Assembly (NCBI GenBank): GCA_964355975.1
Contig: CAYHFW010000001.1
Span: 248,001-312,000, forward strand
DNA length: 64,000 nt
Direction of reading: 5' to 3'
From: F1-60-MAGs104 sp964355975
GTDB lineage: Bacteria; Planctomycetota; Phycisphaerae; Phycisphaerales; SM1A02
Each line of letters begins with the position of its first letter. Positions within the stretch are counted from its first letter, which is position 1. The notes under the pieces are model-generated. The model did not search any database, had not been told where the DNA came from, and saw nothing but the letters and a program-made list of their open reading frames with translations. Of the stretch, positions 8,962-18,011 are shown piece after piece. The position numbers and the translations under genes were made by a program.

Positions 8962-9959
8962 CACTGCTGTGGACCTCCGCCACCAGATCCGTTTGGACGC
9001 GCGCCGCCCGTTGATCCGCGCGCACCTCCGCGCCCACCCGCGCCGCCGCGTCCACCTGCATTCATCGAACCGCCGCCGCGCCCACCACTCGCCGGCCGCC
9101 CTAGAGCACCGCCTCCGCCGCCAGTTGGTCCAGCAGCGCCGCCGCCACCACCAACTCCACCTGCAGGAGCCGCAACTCCGCCTGTTGGATCTGCCGCCGC
9201 CCCAGCGGCAGAGGCTGGATCGGTGCCAGAGAGAGCCTCGCCAGATTCGCTCTCTTCAGGAAGGGGCTCTTCGTAGGGAGGAACGACTCGATCAATCGGG
9301 ATGATCGTGCGCAGACTCATGAGGTCGCCAGTTCGTTCGAAAAGATCTTCGCCTGCCGCATCGCCGCCTGCCGAGATCGTCACGCGCAACGCCCAGGGCA
9401 GCCCGTTGGTGTCGGAATCCCAACTGTCGTACCAAGTGGTCCCGTCATATGCCTCAACATTCATCGCGATGACTCCGTCCATGACAGGATCAGCGTGCCC
9501 GCCTCCGCCTTCGTTGCTATCCGGAACCGCATCGGAACGAATCCACAGTGCGCTTCCCGAATCATCATCTGCCACGCGCACTTGAATCTCATGCTCGAGT
9601 CCATCGCCCTCATAGGTCTTGCCGCGAACGGGCGAGAGTTTGGTGATGTAGGCCAAGACCTCGTCGCGTTCGAGTTCTCCAATGGGCGAGTCGTACTTGC
9701 CATCGGTCACGAGAAGCCGTGTGTTGAGAAGATCATCGCTGCGAACGACCTCTTGAATCTCTTTTCGCACGCGGTCGAGTGCCGCATTGGCGCGCAGATG
9801 TGCAGTGAGCCGCACTTTGCACGTCTCACGCGCGCGCGCGAGCTGGCTCAACGACGTGCCAAGGGTCGCAACGACGATGACCGCGATGATGCCCGCGATA
9901 ATGAGTTCGACAAGCGTGAATCCACGGCGAACAGCGCGTGTGCGGTTACTTCGTGCCAC
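8961..9959 (-). CDS. gspJ: Type II secretion minor pseudopilin GspJ with a glycine-rich tail
   Basis: This is a prepilin-type protein of about 332 residues. The leader ends RRG and is followed by FTLVELIIAGIIAVIVVATL, which fits class III signal processing by a prepilin peptidase. I chose the GTG at 9959, which has AGGAG about 10 bases upstream; an ATG at 9980 is the alternative, and the longer frame runs back through gspI out of frame. The last ~90 residues are almost entirely Gly, Ala, Ser, Pro and Arg, which canonical GspJ lacks. The order I-J-K supports the assignment. Confidence 0.82.
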   Translation of the reverse strand: MARSNRTRAVRRGFTLVELIIAGIIAVIVVATLGTSLSQLARARETCKVRLTAHLRANAALDRVRKEIQEVVRSDDLLNTRLLVTDGKYDSPIGELERDEVLAYITKLSPVRGKTYEGDGLEHEIQVRVADDDSGSALWIRSDAVPDSNEGGGGHADPVMDGVIAMNVEAYDGTTWYDSWDSDTNGLPWALRVTISAGGDAAGEDLFERTGDLMSLRTIIPIDRVVPPYEEPLPEESESGEALSGTDPASAAGAAADPTGGVAAPAGGVGGGGGAAGPTGGGGGALGRPASGGRGGGSMNAGGRGGAGGRGGARGSTGGARPNGSGGGGPQQ

Positions 9960-10422
9960 TTGCTTCACTCTCCTTCGCATCAAAGTGCGCCTGTCGATCA
10001 AGTGCTTCTGAAGGCATACGCTCTGGATTCGGTTCGTCGCCGAGTCGAAGCGCGATGCGAGTTGCGCAGCGAAACTCTCGTCCCACCGGGTCACGAACAA
10101 TTGCGAGAACGTCGCATGGAGCGCCAGGCTCGGCCTTCTCGATCTCAACCTGATACTCAAAGTCATCCCACGGTGGATCGCAACTCCCCGAGAGATTGTG
10201 CAACTTGGGCCACTCTTCTGGGCCGTCCACAACAACGCTCGCGAGCAGCTCATCGAGCAGTGCCGCTGCCATCACAGCACGCTCGCCACGCTGTTGATCC
10301 ATGAGCGCACGCGCTGCGAGTGAGACGATCGAGCCGAGCCCGATCGCAAGAATGATTCCAGCGATGACCACTTCCATCAGCGCGAATGCGCGGGGGGCTT
10401 CTCGTCGCAGCGGCGTCACCAT
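9946..10422 (-). CDS. gspI: Type II secretion minor pseudopilin GspI
   Basis: This 158-residue protein has an N-terminal pseudopilin helix: RAFALMEVVIAGIILAIGLG, with Ala before Phe at the predicted cleavage site instead of the usual Gly. A Glu sits at position +5 of the mature protein as expected. A short alpha/beta ectodomain follows. The ATG at 10422 overlaps the gspH stop by 7 bases, and the 3' end overlaps gspJ. Known role: GspI seeds the I-J-K tip complex of the pseudopilus. The family call rests on size, helix and order. Confidence 0.8.
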   Translation of the reverse strand: MVTPLRREAPRAFALMEVVIAGIILAIGLGSIVSLAARALMDQQRGERAVMAAALLDELLASVVVDGPEEWPKLHNLSGSCDPPWDDFEYQVEIEKAEPGAPCDVLAIVRDPVGREFRCATRIALRLGDEPNPERMPSEALDRQAHFDAKESEASGTK

Positions 10423-10988
10423 CGCTCGCTCCGGCTTCCGTATTCGTCGAGGTTTTTGGATTCACGCAATTGCAATCCATCGTTCCCTGCATCGATTCGA
10501 ATCGGTGCAGTCGAGTTCGAATCGAGGCGCAGCACTGTGTCGACCGTTTCAGAAATCAAATGCATTTCAACCGATGGGCGACCTCCACCGGGCACGGTCG
10601 GAATGAGCCAGTCGGTCCCAGAGACTTCGATTCCGTCAACGAGCAGGTCGGTGATCGTCATTCCTGCGGGAAGCGCAACGGGCAATACGCGGCGATCGGC
10701 AGCCCACTCAAACTTCGCGCGTTCGCCATCCGCTGATGCCGCTTCGGGATCGCGTTCTGAAATGAGCAGGGTGATCCACTGCGTTTCGGGGTCTTGCCAG
10801 AGTGCGACCTGCTGCGACGAAGTCGCGTCGCGAAAGGCGTACATCGAAAGCAGATCGAGCATCTGAGCGACCGAGTTCTCGTGCTCTGCCTTGATCGACT
10901 TGCTCATGCGGGGCACGATCATCGCGCCGAGGATCGCAAACACGATGACCGCGATGATGACTTCGATCAGGGTGAACGCGCGCCTCAT
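10416..10988 (-). CDS. gspH: Type II secretion minor pseudopilin, GspH-like
   Basis: This 190-residue protein begins MRRAFTLIEVIIAVIVFAIL, the prepilin-type cleavage and methylation signature. The frame continues upstream to 11186 through gspG, but the prepilin leader at the ATG at 10988 fixes the start. The ectodomain includes a beta-rich stretch with VEMHLISETVDTVLRLDS. The gene lies between the GspG and GspI genes, the usual position of gspH. It starts 7 bases after the gspG stop. Confidence 0.8.
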   Translation of the reverse strand: MRRAFTLIEVIIAVIVFAILGAMIVPRMSKSIKAEHENSVAQMLDLLSMYAFRDATSSQQVALWQDPETQWITLLISERDPEAASADGERAKFEWAADRRVLPVALPAGMTITDLLVDGIEVSGTDWLIPTVPGGGRPSVEMHLISETVDTVLRLDSNSTAPIRIDAGNDGLQLRESKNLDEYGSRSERW

Positions 10989-10995
10989 CGCAGTT

Positions 10996-11445
10996 CTACT
11001 TCGCCCCGTTGATGATGTCCTTGCTGTCGTTTTCTCCGCCAGGCTGGCCATCGGCTCCGTACGACACCACGTCGAAGTCGAAGTTGATCTGGCCAGGAAC
11101 GATGAGGACGTACGCATTTCCCCAAGGATCCAAGAGTGCTGACTTGTTTTCGAGGTATGGATCGTCGCCCTCGGTGAGCACTTCAAGATCGAAATCTTCC
11201 GGGCAGCGACTCATCCCCGCCTCTGTCATGTAGAGGCGAACTTGCTGAGCCAATTGCGCGGCCTCGGTCTGCGCGCGTTTGTCCTTCGCTCCACCGATGA
11301 ATCGTGTGAGACGGGGGACAAAGATGGCAGCCATGATGGCGACGATCGTCACCGCCACGATGACTTCGATCAAACTGAACGCGCGCCGCGTTCGACGGAG
11401 TGCGCAAGTGCGTGGGTGTGATGGAAGAGCAGAAGACATAGACAT
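10996..11445 (-). CDS. gspG: Type II secretion major pseudopilin GspG
   Basis: This 149-residue protein has the prepilin helix RAFSLIEVIVAVTIVAIMAA and a compact ectodomain ending in the canonical GspG region, including DPWGNAYVLIVPG and VVSYGADGQPGGE. In known GspG these residues form the calcium-binding C-terminal loop. GspG builds the pseudopilus shaft. The leader before the cleavage site is longer than in most GspG proteins (about 20 residues); a second in-frame ATG lies two codons in. No prepilin peptidase gene is in this window. Confidence 0.93.
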   Translation of the reverse strand: MSMSSALPSHPRTCALRRTRRAFSLIEVIVAVTIVAIMAAIFVPRLTRFIGGAKDKRAQTEAAQLAQQVRLYMTEAGMSRCPEDFDLEVLTEGDDPYLENKSALLDPWGNAYVLIVPGQINFDFDVVSYGADGQPGGENDSKDIINGAK

Positions 11446-11457
11446 GTGCGCCTCGAA

Positions 11458-12711
11458 TCAGCCGCCGATTGCGGCCTGAAGTTGAAGAAGTGGAAGAAGA
11501 ATGCCGAGCAAAACGAATCCGGCGACCAATCCCATCACGATGAGCAGAATTGGAGGCAAGGCTTTCGTAAAGACTTTGAGTGATTGATTGACCTGTCGAT
11601 CGAACGCCGTCGCAGCGTGCATGAGCATGACCTCGAGCCGACCTGAGCGCTCGCCAATATTCACGATTTGAATGAGCAGCGGGGGAAAGAATCCGCATCG
11701 TTCGAGCGGATCGGCGAGCGACGATCCGGTTGTGACGCTCTCTTGAACCTCGTCGATCGCCGAGACCATCGCGGCGTTTCCGAGGGTGTCGCGCACAACG
11801 CGAAGCGCCTGCAAGATCGGAATGCCGGCTGACACGAGCGTTCCAAGAGTTCGTGTGAATCGAGCGACGGCAACATCGCGCAGAAGTGGCCCGAGAATCG
11901 GCAACTTCAAGAGCGTGAGGTCAACCAGCATGCGATTTCTCGGTTGGGCAATCCATCGACGCCAACTGATGACGCTCAAGACGATGGCCATGATGATCGC
12001 CCACCACCACATGGTGATGAACGCCGCGATGCCAAGAAGCACGCGCGTGGGGAATGGCAAGACGGTGCCTGGTTGCCCAGTGATTGGCGCCATCAGTCGT
12101 GGCAGCACAAATGTCACGAGCACGACCACGCTCACAGAAATCAATGCTGCGACAATCATCGGATAGACGGTCGCGCCGACGACCTCGCGCTTCAATTCGA
12201 CCGATCGATCAAGCAAGTCTGCCAATTGATGCAAGACTTCAGCATTGCGACCCGAGGCGTCGGCGGCGCGAAACATACCGACCGTCATGTCGTCGAATGG
12301 ACGCCCATACTCCTTCGCTGCTTGGTGCAGCGGAATGCCTGCCTCGACGCGATCGATGAGATAGTCGAGGATGACTGGAAGCGCCCGCCCAGTTGCTTGT
12401 CGACGAACAGTGCGCAGAGACTGCATGAGCGGAAGCCCAGCTTCAAGTGCGGTCGCAAGTTCTCTGATGAGGCTCGTCAACTCTGTACGTGAAATGGTCG
12501 GCCGCGCTGGACTACCTTTTTTTGTCCGCGCACTGCTCTCTCCCATGCGTGGGATGGACCGGGCTGGCGCCGAGCGAGCGGTCGTGTCTTCAACCGATGT
12601 TGCAATGATTCCTTGTTGCGCGAGCAATCGCAGCGCTTCGGCACGATCGTTCGCTTGAATCGTGCCGCCGCTTGATGTTCCGCCAAGACCTTGGTACTGA
12701 AAAGTGATCAT
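11458..12711 (-). CDS. gspF: Type II secretion inner-membrane platform protein GspF
   Basis: This 417-residue protein contains two GspF/PilC domains: the first with LATALEAGLPLMQSLRTV and the second with LGTLVSAGIPILQALRVV. Membrane segments lie near residues 190-215, 240-265 and 385-412. The N-terminus (MITFQYQGLGGTSSGGTIQA) matches the small lead-in domain of the family. Family role: GspF is the polytopic platform that couples GspE ATP hydrolysis to pseudopilus assembly. It starts 8 bases after gspE. Confidence 0.93.
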   Translation of the reverse strand: MITFQYQGLGGTSSGGTIQANDRAEALRLLAQQGIIATSVEDTTARSAPARSIPRMGESSARTKKGSPARPTISRTELTSLIRELATALEAGLPLMQSLRTVRRQATGRALPVILDYLIDRVEAGIPLHQAAKEYGRPFDDMTVGMFRAADASGRNAEVLHQLADLLDRSVELKREVVGATVYPMIVAALISVSVVVLVTFVLPRLMAPITGQPGTVLPFPTRVLLGIAAFITMWWWAIIMAIVLSVISWRRWIAQPRNRMLVDLTLLKLPILGPLLRDVAVARFTRTLGTLVSAGIPILQALRVVRDTLGNAAMVSAIDEVQESVTTGSSLADPLERCGFFPPLLIQIVNIGERSGRLEVMLMHAATAFDRQVNQSLKVFTKALPPILLIVMGLVAGFVLLGILLPLLQLQAAIGG

Positions 12712-12719
12712 TCGTGTAC

Positions 12720-14360
12720 TCAGTGCCTCGTGTCATCCACGTCTTGAGTCGCGCGCAGAACCTCTGAGACGGTGGTCGCCCCCTCTTGCGCTTTCATCAT
12801 GCCATCTTGCCGCATGTTCAAGAAGTCGTGATCGACGAGTTCTTTGAGGTCGCTCATGGACAAGTTCTTCGTGATCCCTTGTCGCAACGACGAGTTCATT
12901 CGGACGAGTTCGAAGAATCCAAGTCGCGAACGGAATCCAGACTTCTTGCACTCATCGCAGCCGACTGCCTTCCACTCGTTCGCTCCAAATGCGGCAGTTT
13001 CGGCTGGCGTTAGGCGCGCGCGTGTTGCTTCGGTCAACGGCACTTGCTGCTTGCACGCTGAGCAGAGGCGTCGCCCGAGTCGCTGCGCAAGCAGTCCTTC
13101 AAGAACGCTTGCCACAAGGAATGGTTCTGCACCCATGTCGACGAGTCGGCCAATGCTCGAGATCGCATCATTGGTGTGCAATGTCGAGAGAATGAGATGT
13201 CCCGTGAGCGCCGATCGAATCGCGATGTCAACCGTTTCGTTATCTCGAATTTCGCCGACGAGCACCACGTCGGGGTCTTGACGCAAGATTGCGCGCAGAC
13301 CAATTGCGAACGTGAGCCCACGCTTTGGATTGACTGGAATCTGATTGACGCCGTTCAGTTCGTACTCGACAGGATCCTCAATCGTGATGATCTTCTTGCG
13401 TGGGTCGTAAAGTTTGCTGAGTGCCGCATAGAGCGTTGTGGTTTTTCCAGAGCCGGTGGGGCCAGTCACCAAGAGCAATCCGTGAGGCTTTTCAATGAGT
13501 CGATCCATCGCGTCGCGGTGCGCTTGGCTCATGCCCAGACTCTGCAGGTCGAGTGGAAGGCTGCTCTTGTCGAGGATGCGCATGACGACGCTCTCGCCAT
13601 AAATCGTCGGGACCGTCGAAACGCGAAGGTCGACTTTTCGCCCCTCGAATCGCAGGGTGATGTGCCCGTCCTGCGGCACATAGCGCTCAGCGATGTTCAT
13701 CATCGCCATGATCTTCACGCGACCGATGAGTGCAGCTTGCAGATGCTTGGGTGGGGGGGGTTGCTCAATCAGTACGCCATCGACGCGGTACTTGATCTTG
13801 AGCTCGTTCTCGAATGGTTCAATGTGAATATCGCTCGCGCGCCCCTGAATCGCCTCGAGAATGAAGAGGTTCACGAGGTTGATCAGCGTTGGCTGCTCAG
13901 CCATCCGGTGAACATCCGCCGCCTCGATCGCATCAACGTTGTGCTCGCCCTCGTCAGGCGACGACTCTGCGTTTCCGGCGAGCGACTCAGCGATGCGCGC
14001 CGCAGTCGTTCCGTACGCACGGCGCATCAACTCGCCGAACGCCCCTGGCTCAACACCGGTGCGGCTCACTGGCAACTTCGCAATCGTCGCGATCTCATCG
14101 GCCGCGCCGACATCGAGTGGATTGAACATCGCAACGAGCAGGCGACCGCGCTCAATGCGAAGTGGAACTGCTCGTACGCGCACCGCAACTTCAGCAGTGA
14201 GAAGGGCGATCGCGTTGGCGTCTGGCTCGGGCGCCTTGTCGAGCCAAGTGATTCCGAGGATGCGACACCGCTCGCGAATCTTCGCTGCCTCTGACTCTGC
14301 AGTCGCGGGAGTCAGGTCAGTCTCTTTCGACCCAATCTGTAACTGTCCAGTAGGAGTCAT
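12720..14360 (-). CDS. gspE: Type II secretion ATPase GspE
   Basis: This 546-residue protein is the cytoplasmic secretion hexameric ATPase. An N-terminal MshEN/GspE N-domain (residues ~30-130) precedes the ATPase core. Visible motifs are Walker A GPTGSGKTT (300-308), Asp box ITIEDPVE (325-332), Walker B with VGEIRD (368-373), His box STLHTND (392-398), and a zinc-binding pair of Cys clusters (CSAC 433-436, CDEC 468-471). All residues expected for activity are present. The ATG at 14360 lies 3 bases after the stop of the upstream secreted-protein gene. Confidence 0.96.
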   Translation of the reverse strand: MTPTGQLQIGSKETDLTPATAESEAAKIRERCRILGITWLDKAPEPDANAIALLTAEVAVRVRAVPLRIERGRLLVAMFNPLDVGAADEIATIAKLPVSRTGVEPGAFGELMRRAYGTTAARIAESLAGNAESSPDEGEHNVDAIEAADVHRMAEQPTLINLVNLFILEAIQGRASDIHIEPFENELKIKYRVDGVLIEQPPPPKHLQAALIGRVKIMAMMNIAERYVPQDGHITLRFEGRKVDLRVSTVPTIYGESVVMRILDKSSLPLDLQSLGMSQAHRDAMDRLIEKPHGLLLVTGPTGSGKTTTLYAALSKLYDPRKKIITIEDPVEYELNGVNQIPVNPKRGLTFAIGLRAILRQDPDVVLVGEIRDNETVDIAIRSALTGHLILSTLHTNDAISSIGRLVDMGAEPFLVASVLEGLLAQRLGRRLCSACKQQVPLTEATRARLTPAETAAFGANEWKAVGCDECKKSGFRSRLGFFELVRMNSSLRQGITKNLSMSDLKELVDHDFLNMRQDGMMKAQEGATTVSEVLRATQDVDDTRH

Positions 14361-14363
14361 CGC

Positions 14364-15701
14364 TTACTCGATCCCTCGGGGAACACCGCCAGCAGATCCA
14401 CCGTCGCTGCCGTTGCCCTGCCGCCCCAGGGGGCGCTTGTTTTCCTTCGAATCATTTGCGCGCGGCGCGGCACCTGAGTTCAGCGTTGGTGAGTCGCTCT
14501 CTGCCTTTCCAGGTGTCATCGGGCGCATCGAATCTCCAGCAAGTTTCGCCGCGCCCGGCATGTGGAGCGCGAGTTCTGGCCCGAGAACGGCCGCGATATC
14601 AGCGCGCAACTTCTCGTTCATCGCGTCGCGCTCTTCATGCAGCGGCTTGTATGGATCGCCACTCTTGACCGCATTGGCGGTTCCCTGATTCATTCTGCGC
14701 CGGGTCTCTTCACTTTGTTTCTTCGGCTCTTCGATGCGGTGCATCGCGGCGAGTCGAAGTTCGAGATCGCTGTAGCGCACGACATATGCAGCTTCGAGCA
14801 CGTTGAGTTGCTCGAGTTGTGCTGGAGAAAGCCCCGGAAGTTCACGCGCAGCCGCAACGTAAGCAATCATCGGACTTGGGCGAAACACCATCGGATATGC
14901 CGCAGCAAATGCGCGGGTGCGAAAGGTCGGCCCCCAGGGCGCGCCATATGCGGCAGCGATCAATTCAATCGATTGCTCTTGCAAATCGCGCAGTACAACG
15001 CGCTTCGCAACGATCATCTCGAGCTGGGTCAATCCCGTCGCGAAGTCTTGGGCGACCATCGCATCCTTGATCTTTTCTTGAGAGGTCGCCATCTGCGCGC
15101 TGCGCGCCACTAGGGCGGCGTCGAGAGCAACCTCGTACTGCTCAAGCACTTCTTTTGCGGCGAGCATCGTCTCTGGTGGAATCTCACAATCACGCGAAAC
15201 CTGGCGCAAGTCCAGACTCTCGCCGCTCAGCACGCCTCGTGGCAACTCTTTCTCTCGTCGCATCGCCCGTTCGAGTTGTGGCCAGCGCGCTTGTTGTTCG
15301 TCGCTGAGCACCGACCGAAGATTGTCGATGAACCGCTGCTTGAGCCTCGCCTTCTCGTGTGACCACTCACCGATTGGCTTCATGATGACTGCGATCGCGC
15401 CTTGCTCGCCTGCACCGAGAATCTGATCCTTCATCCCCTTCATTCGGTCGCGAAGTCCATCGACGCCAACGGTGAAGTCACTCGAGTAATCGGCCAGCAG
15501 ACTCTCAACCGTTGGCTGCTGCCACTCCTCGAGCGCGAGGTAATCGACGAAGAGCGTCATGTCGCGCTTGAGGTAGTCGGGTTGGAATGCCTCGACAAAT
15601 CCAGCCTGCAATCCCATCTGGGCGTGGCTCGGGGCGACGCAGCAGAAGAGTCCGATGATGGCGGCAACGAACGAGGCACGGAGAAACACAATTCGTGTCA
15701 T
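14364..15701 (-). CDS. Secreted helical protein of unknown function, first gene of the secretion operon
   Basis: This 445-residue protein has a clear Sec signal peptide (MTRIVFLRASFVAAIIGLFC, cleavage near SHA-Q). The ATG at 15701 has AAGGAA upstream; a longer ORF to 15734 lacks such a site. The mature part is helical and charged, with LTxxQ-like patches (LSDEQQARWPQLE, LSPAQLEQLNVLEA) of the kind seen in Spy/CpxP-type periplasmic proteins. The tail is Gly/Ser/Pro-rich. I do not recognise a defined family. It precedes gspE by 3 bases, so it may be a secretion substrate, chaperone or sensor, but none of these is shown by the sequence. Confidence 0.8.
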   Translation of the reverse strand: MTRIVFLRASFVAAIIGLFCCVAPSHAQMGLQAGFVEAFQPDYLKRDMTLFVDYLALEEWQQPTVESLLADYSSDFTVGVDGLRDRMKGMKDQILGAGEQGAIAVIMKPIGEWSHEKARLKQRFIDNLRSVLSDEQQARWPQLERAMRREKELPRGVLSGESLDLRQVSRDCEIPPETMLAAKEVLEQYEVALDAALVARSAQMATSQEKIKDAMVAQDFATGLTQLEMIVAKRVVLRDLQEQSIELIAAAYGAPWGPTFRTRAFAAAYPMVFRPSPMIAYVAAARELPGLSPAQLEQLNVLEAAYVVRYSDLELRLAAMHRIEEPKKQSEETRRRMNQGTANAVKSGDPYKPLHEERDAMNEKLRADIAAVLGPELALHMPGAAKLAGDSMRPMTPGKAESDSPTLNSGAAPRANDSKENKRPLGRQGNGSDGGSAGGVPRGIE

Positions 15702-15872
15702 GGATGGATTCCTTTGAGAAGTATTGACTTGCATGGGTGAACGTCGCGCGGTCGGATTTATGGCAGATTTTTCTCGCTCAGGCAGTGCTTTTTCTTGGCC
15801 GCTCGGGGCAGGAGATGATCCCGCTCGAAGCGCCCCCGCAGGGTGGTATCTTGGTCCTATAACGATGGCTTC

Positions 15873-16577
15873 CTACGCATTTGGACGCACCGTTCGCTGT
15901 TCGATTCGCTTGACAGAGGTGGTCTGCACGATCCGATCAACAAAAATTCCAGGCGTGTGGACTTGGTCCCCGTCGAGTTCTCCCGTTTGAACCAACTGTT
16001 CGACCTCGGCGATGCAAATCTTTCCGCATGTCGCAATCATCGGATTGAAGTTGCGCGCGGTTTTGCGAAAGATGAGATTTCCAAAATGGTCGCCCTTCCA
16101 GGCCTTGACGAGCGCGACATCTGCGCGAATCGACCGCTCGAGAACATAAGTCTCGCCGTCAAAGACCTCGTGTGGCTTGCCCTCGGCGACGACGGTGCCA
16201 AGCCCCGTGCGGGTGTAGAAGGCTGGGATGCCCGCGCCTCCCGCGCGCAGTCGCTCAGCCAGTGTGCCTTGGGGTGTGAACTCAAGCTCGAGTTCGCCAG
16301 CCATGAATTGCCGCTCGAACTCGGCGTTTTCGCCGACATAACTCGAGATCATCTTGCGTATCTGCCTGGTTTTCAAGAGCAGTCCAAGCCCCCAATCATC
16401 GACGCCAGCGTTATTGCTCGCGACAGTCAGGTTCTTCGCGCCACTCTCCCGCAATGCGATGATGAGATTCTCTGGGATTCCGCAGAGCCCAAATCCGCCC
16501 ACCGCGATCAATTGATTGTCTGCGACGATCCCCTTGAGCGCCTCATCGCAGGTCGAAAACACTTTGGATGCAGCCAT
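15873..16577 (-). CDS. scoA: 3-oxoacid CoA-transferase subunit A
   Basis: This 234-residue protein matches the A subunit of succinyl-CoA:3-oxoacid CoA-transferase: the N-terminus MAASKVFSTCDEALKGI, VGGFGLCGIPENLI (CoA-binding glycine loop) and LTVASNNAGVDDWGLGLLL. The enzyme transfers CoA between succinyl-CoA and acetoacetate. The catalytic Glu lies in subunit B, which normally follows directly; here no B subunit is present on either side. The ATG lies in a CATG shared with the divergent transporter start. The gene may depend on a B subunit elsewhere in the genome. Confidence 0.93.
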   Translation of the reverse strand: MAASKVFSTCDEALKGIVADNQLIAVGGFGLCGIPENLIIALRESGAKNLTVASNNAGVDDWGLGLLLKTRQIRKMISSYVGENAEFERQFMAGELELEFTPQGTLAERLRAGGAGIPAFYTRTGLGTVVAEGKPHEVFDGETYVLERSIRADVALVKAWKGDHFGNLIFRKTARNFNPMIATCGKICIAEVEQLVQTGELDGDQVHTPGIFVDRIVQTTSVKRIEQRTVRPNA

Positions 16578-17847
16578 GAGCGCGAGTGTAAGCAACTGCA
16601 TTGACCTCCACCGTGAACTAGGCTCGAAGACCTTGCGCACGGTGCTGTTCATTCTGATCCTTCTCTCGGCGATGCCCGACACGATGGCTGCGCCAGTTGT
16701 GAAGGAACTGTTCATCGATCGCTACGGCGCAACCCCCAGCGCAGCGCAGATGTTCAATGGAATCAATCTGCTCGGGGCGTTCATCGCGATTCCGCTCCTG
16801 TGGTTCGCGCGAAAGCAGGAGCGTTCAGTGCAGCTCGTTGTGTGGGGATCGCTCGCCGACGCCCTGCTGTTGGCGGCGATGGCGTGTCCTCTTGGTCTCG
16901 GGTGGACGCTCACAATTCGTGCACTTGAGGGTGTCACCGATGTCATCGTCTTCGCTGCCCTCTTCGAACTCGTACGGCAGTCGGCTCGTGGCCACGTTGC
17001 AACAGGACTCGGGCTCGCCTCGACACCATTGCTGCTCGGTCTTGGGCTCGGCGCGATGCTCGGCGGATTTGTTGTTCGCCAAACGGATGGAAGTCTGACC
17101 TCAGTCTGGCTCTTTGGGGCATCGGCAGTGTTGAGCGTGATGGTTGCGCTGCTTGTGCCAAGAGCCGGACGGGTGATCACGCGCGCGAACTCGAGCGAAT
17201 CCGCCGTCTCTCGGGTCGACAGTCGACCAGGCGCACAATCTGCGCGCATCGACCCACTCTGGCCAGCACTCGCAATGACGTTTTCAGATCGAGCGAGCGG
17301 GGGGCTCATCACCGGAACTCTGCCCATCGCGCTTGCGCAGGTTTTGAAATACACGCCAATGGAGCGGGGTTTTCTTGTGGGATTGCCACTGCTCTTGATG
17401 GCGTTTGGCACGGGTCCCGCAGGATGGCTCTGCGACCGTGCAGGAAGTCTGAGGGTTCGAATCATCGCGGCGATCGCGTACGCGTCGGGGTTTGCGCTCC
17501 TCGCGGTCGTGGGCAACCAACCGTTGCCCCTTGGGTGCGTCATGGTTGTTGTGGGCGTCTCGGCCAGCGCGCTCTATTCGAGTTCGATCACACTCGTGAC
17601 GCGATGTGGATCAACCACGATGGCATTGGGAGCCTTCCGAGGCGCAGGAGATCTGGGATTCCTCAGCGGAACACTGCTCTCGCTCTTCCTGCTTTCAACG
17701 ATGGGCGGCGCCGACCCAACCTACGGCGATTACGCATCGGTGCTCTTGGTCTTTGCTGGATTCCACCTCTTGACGACGATCATCACTGGCGTTGCGCTGC
17801 ATATCGCGCGGCGGAATTCTCCGCTCGGCGCAGTCAAGCAAAGGTGA
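16576..17847 (+). CDS. Major facilitator superfamily transporter
   Basis: This ~423-residue protein is highly hydrophobic with about 12 predicted membrane segments, beginning at LRTVLFILILLSAMPDTMAA and ending in VLLVFAGFHLLTTIITGVALHI. A central hydrophilic loop (RAGRVITRANSSESAVSRVD) separates the two halves, as in MFS carriers, and FLVGLPLLLMAFGTGPAGWL resembles the motif in helix 8/9. The substrate cannot be read from sequence. The frame opens further upstream inside scoA; I use the ATG at 16576, which overlaps the divergent scoA ATG. A downstream GTG near 16640 is a possible alternative. Confidence 0.8.
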   Translation: MSASVSNCIDLHRELGSKTLRTVLFILILLSAMPDTMAAPVVKELFIDRYGATPSAAQMFNGINLLGAFIAIPLLWFARKQERSVQLVVWGSLADALLLAAMACPLGLGWTLTIRALEGVTDVIVFAALFELVRQSARGHVATGLGLASTPLLLGLGLGAMLGGFVVRQTDGSLTSVWLFGASAVLSVMVALLVPRAGRVITRANSSESAVSRVDSRPGAQSARIDPLWPALAMTFSDRASGGLITGTLPIALAQVLKYTPMERGFLVGLPLLLMAFGTGPAGWLCDRAGSLRVRIIAAIAYASGFALLAVVGNQPLPLGCVMVVVGVSASALYSSSITLVTRCGSTTMALGAFRGAGDLGFLSGTLLSLFLLSTMGGADPTYGDYASVLLVFAGFHLLTTIITGVALHIARRNSPLGAVKQR

Positions 17848-17873
17848 GCGCGGCCCGCTCAGGCAGGCGTGAA

Positions 17874-17969
17874 CGCGGCGGAATCCTTCACTCGGCGCTC
17901 AAACAGCCCTCGCCGAGCCGCGCAGACTTGCTCGGCTCGGGAACTCGCGCGAGCGAAGATTCCGCCGCG
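17874..17969 (+). repeat. Dispersed 96-bp inverted-end element, copy 1
   Basis: The element begins CGCGGCGGAATC and ends GATTCCGCCGCG, a perfect 12-bp terminal inverted repeat extended by CTTC/GAAG. Inside are further complementary blocks (CTCGGCG with CGCCGAG; CTCG with CGAG), so the transcript could fold as a multi-arm structure closed by the terminal stem. It lies at the convergent 3' ends of the MFS transporter and sigma factor genes. No coding potential is needed to explain it. Confidence 0.92.
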
Positions 17970-18011
17970 AGTACGCAAGCGAGAGATGGCAAGACAGCAA
18001 GACAGCGTGAA

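Noticed and set aside
13176..14294. Long plus-strand ORF (372 codons) inside gspE
   Set aside because: It is antisense to a gene with complete ATPase motifs; the translation has no recognisable domain.
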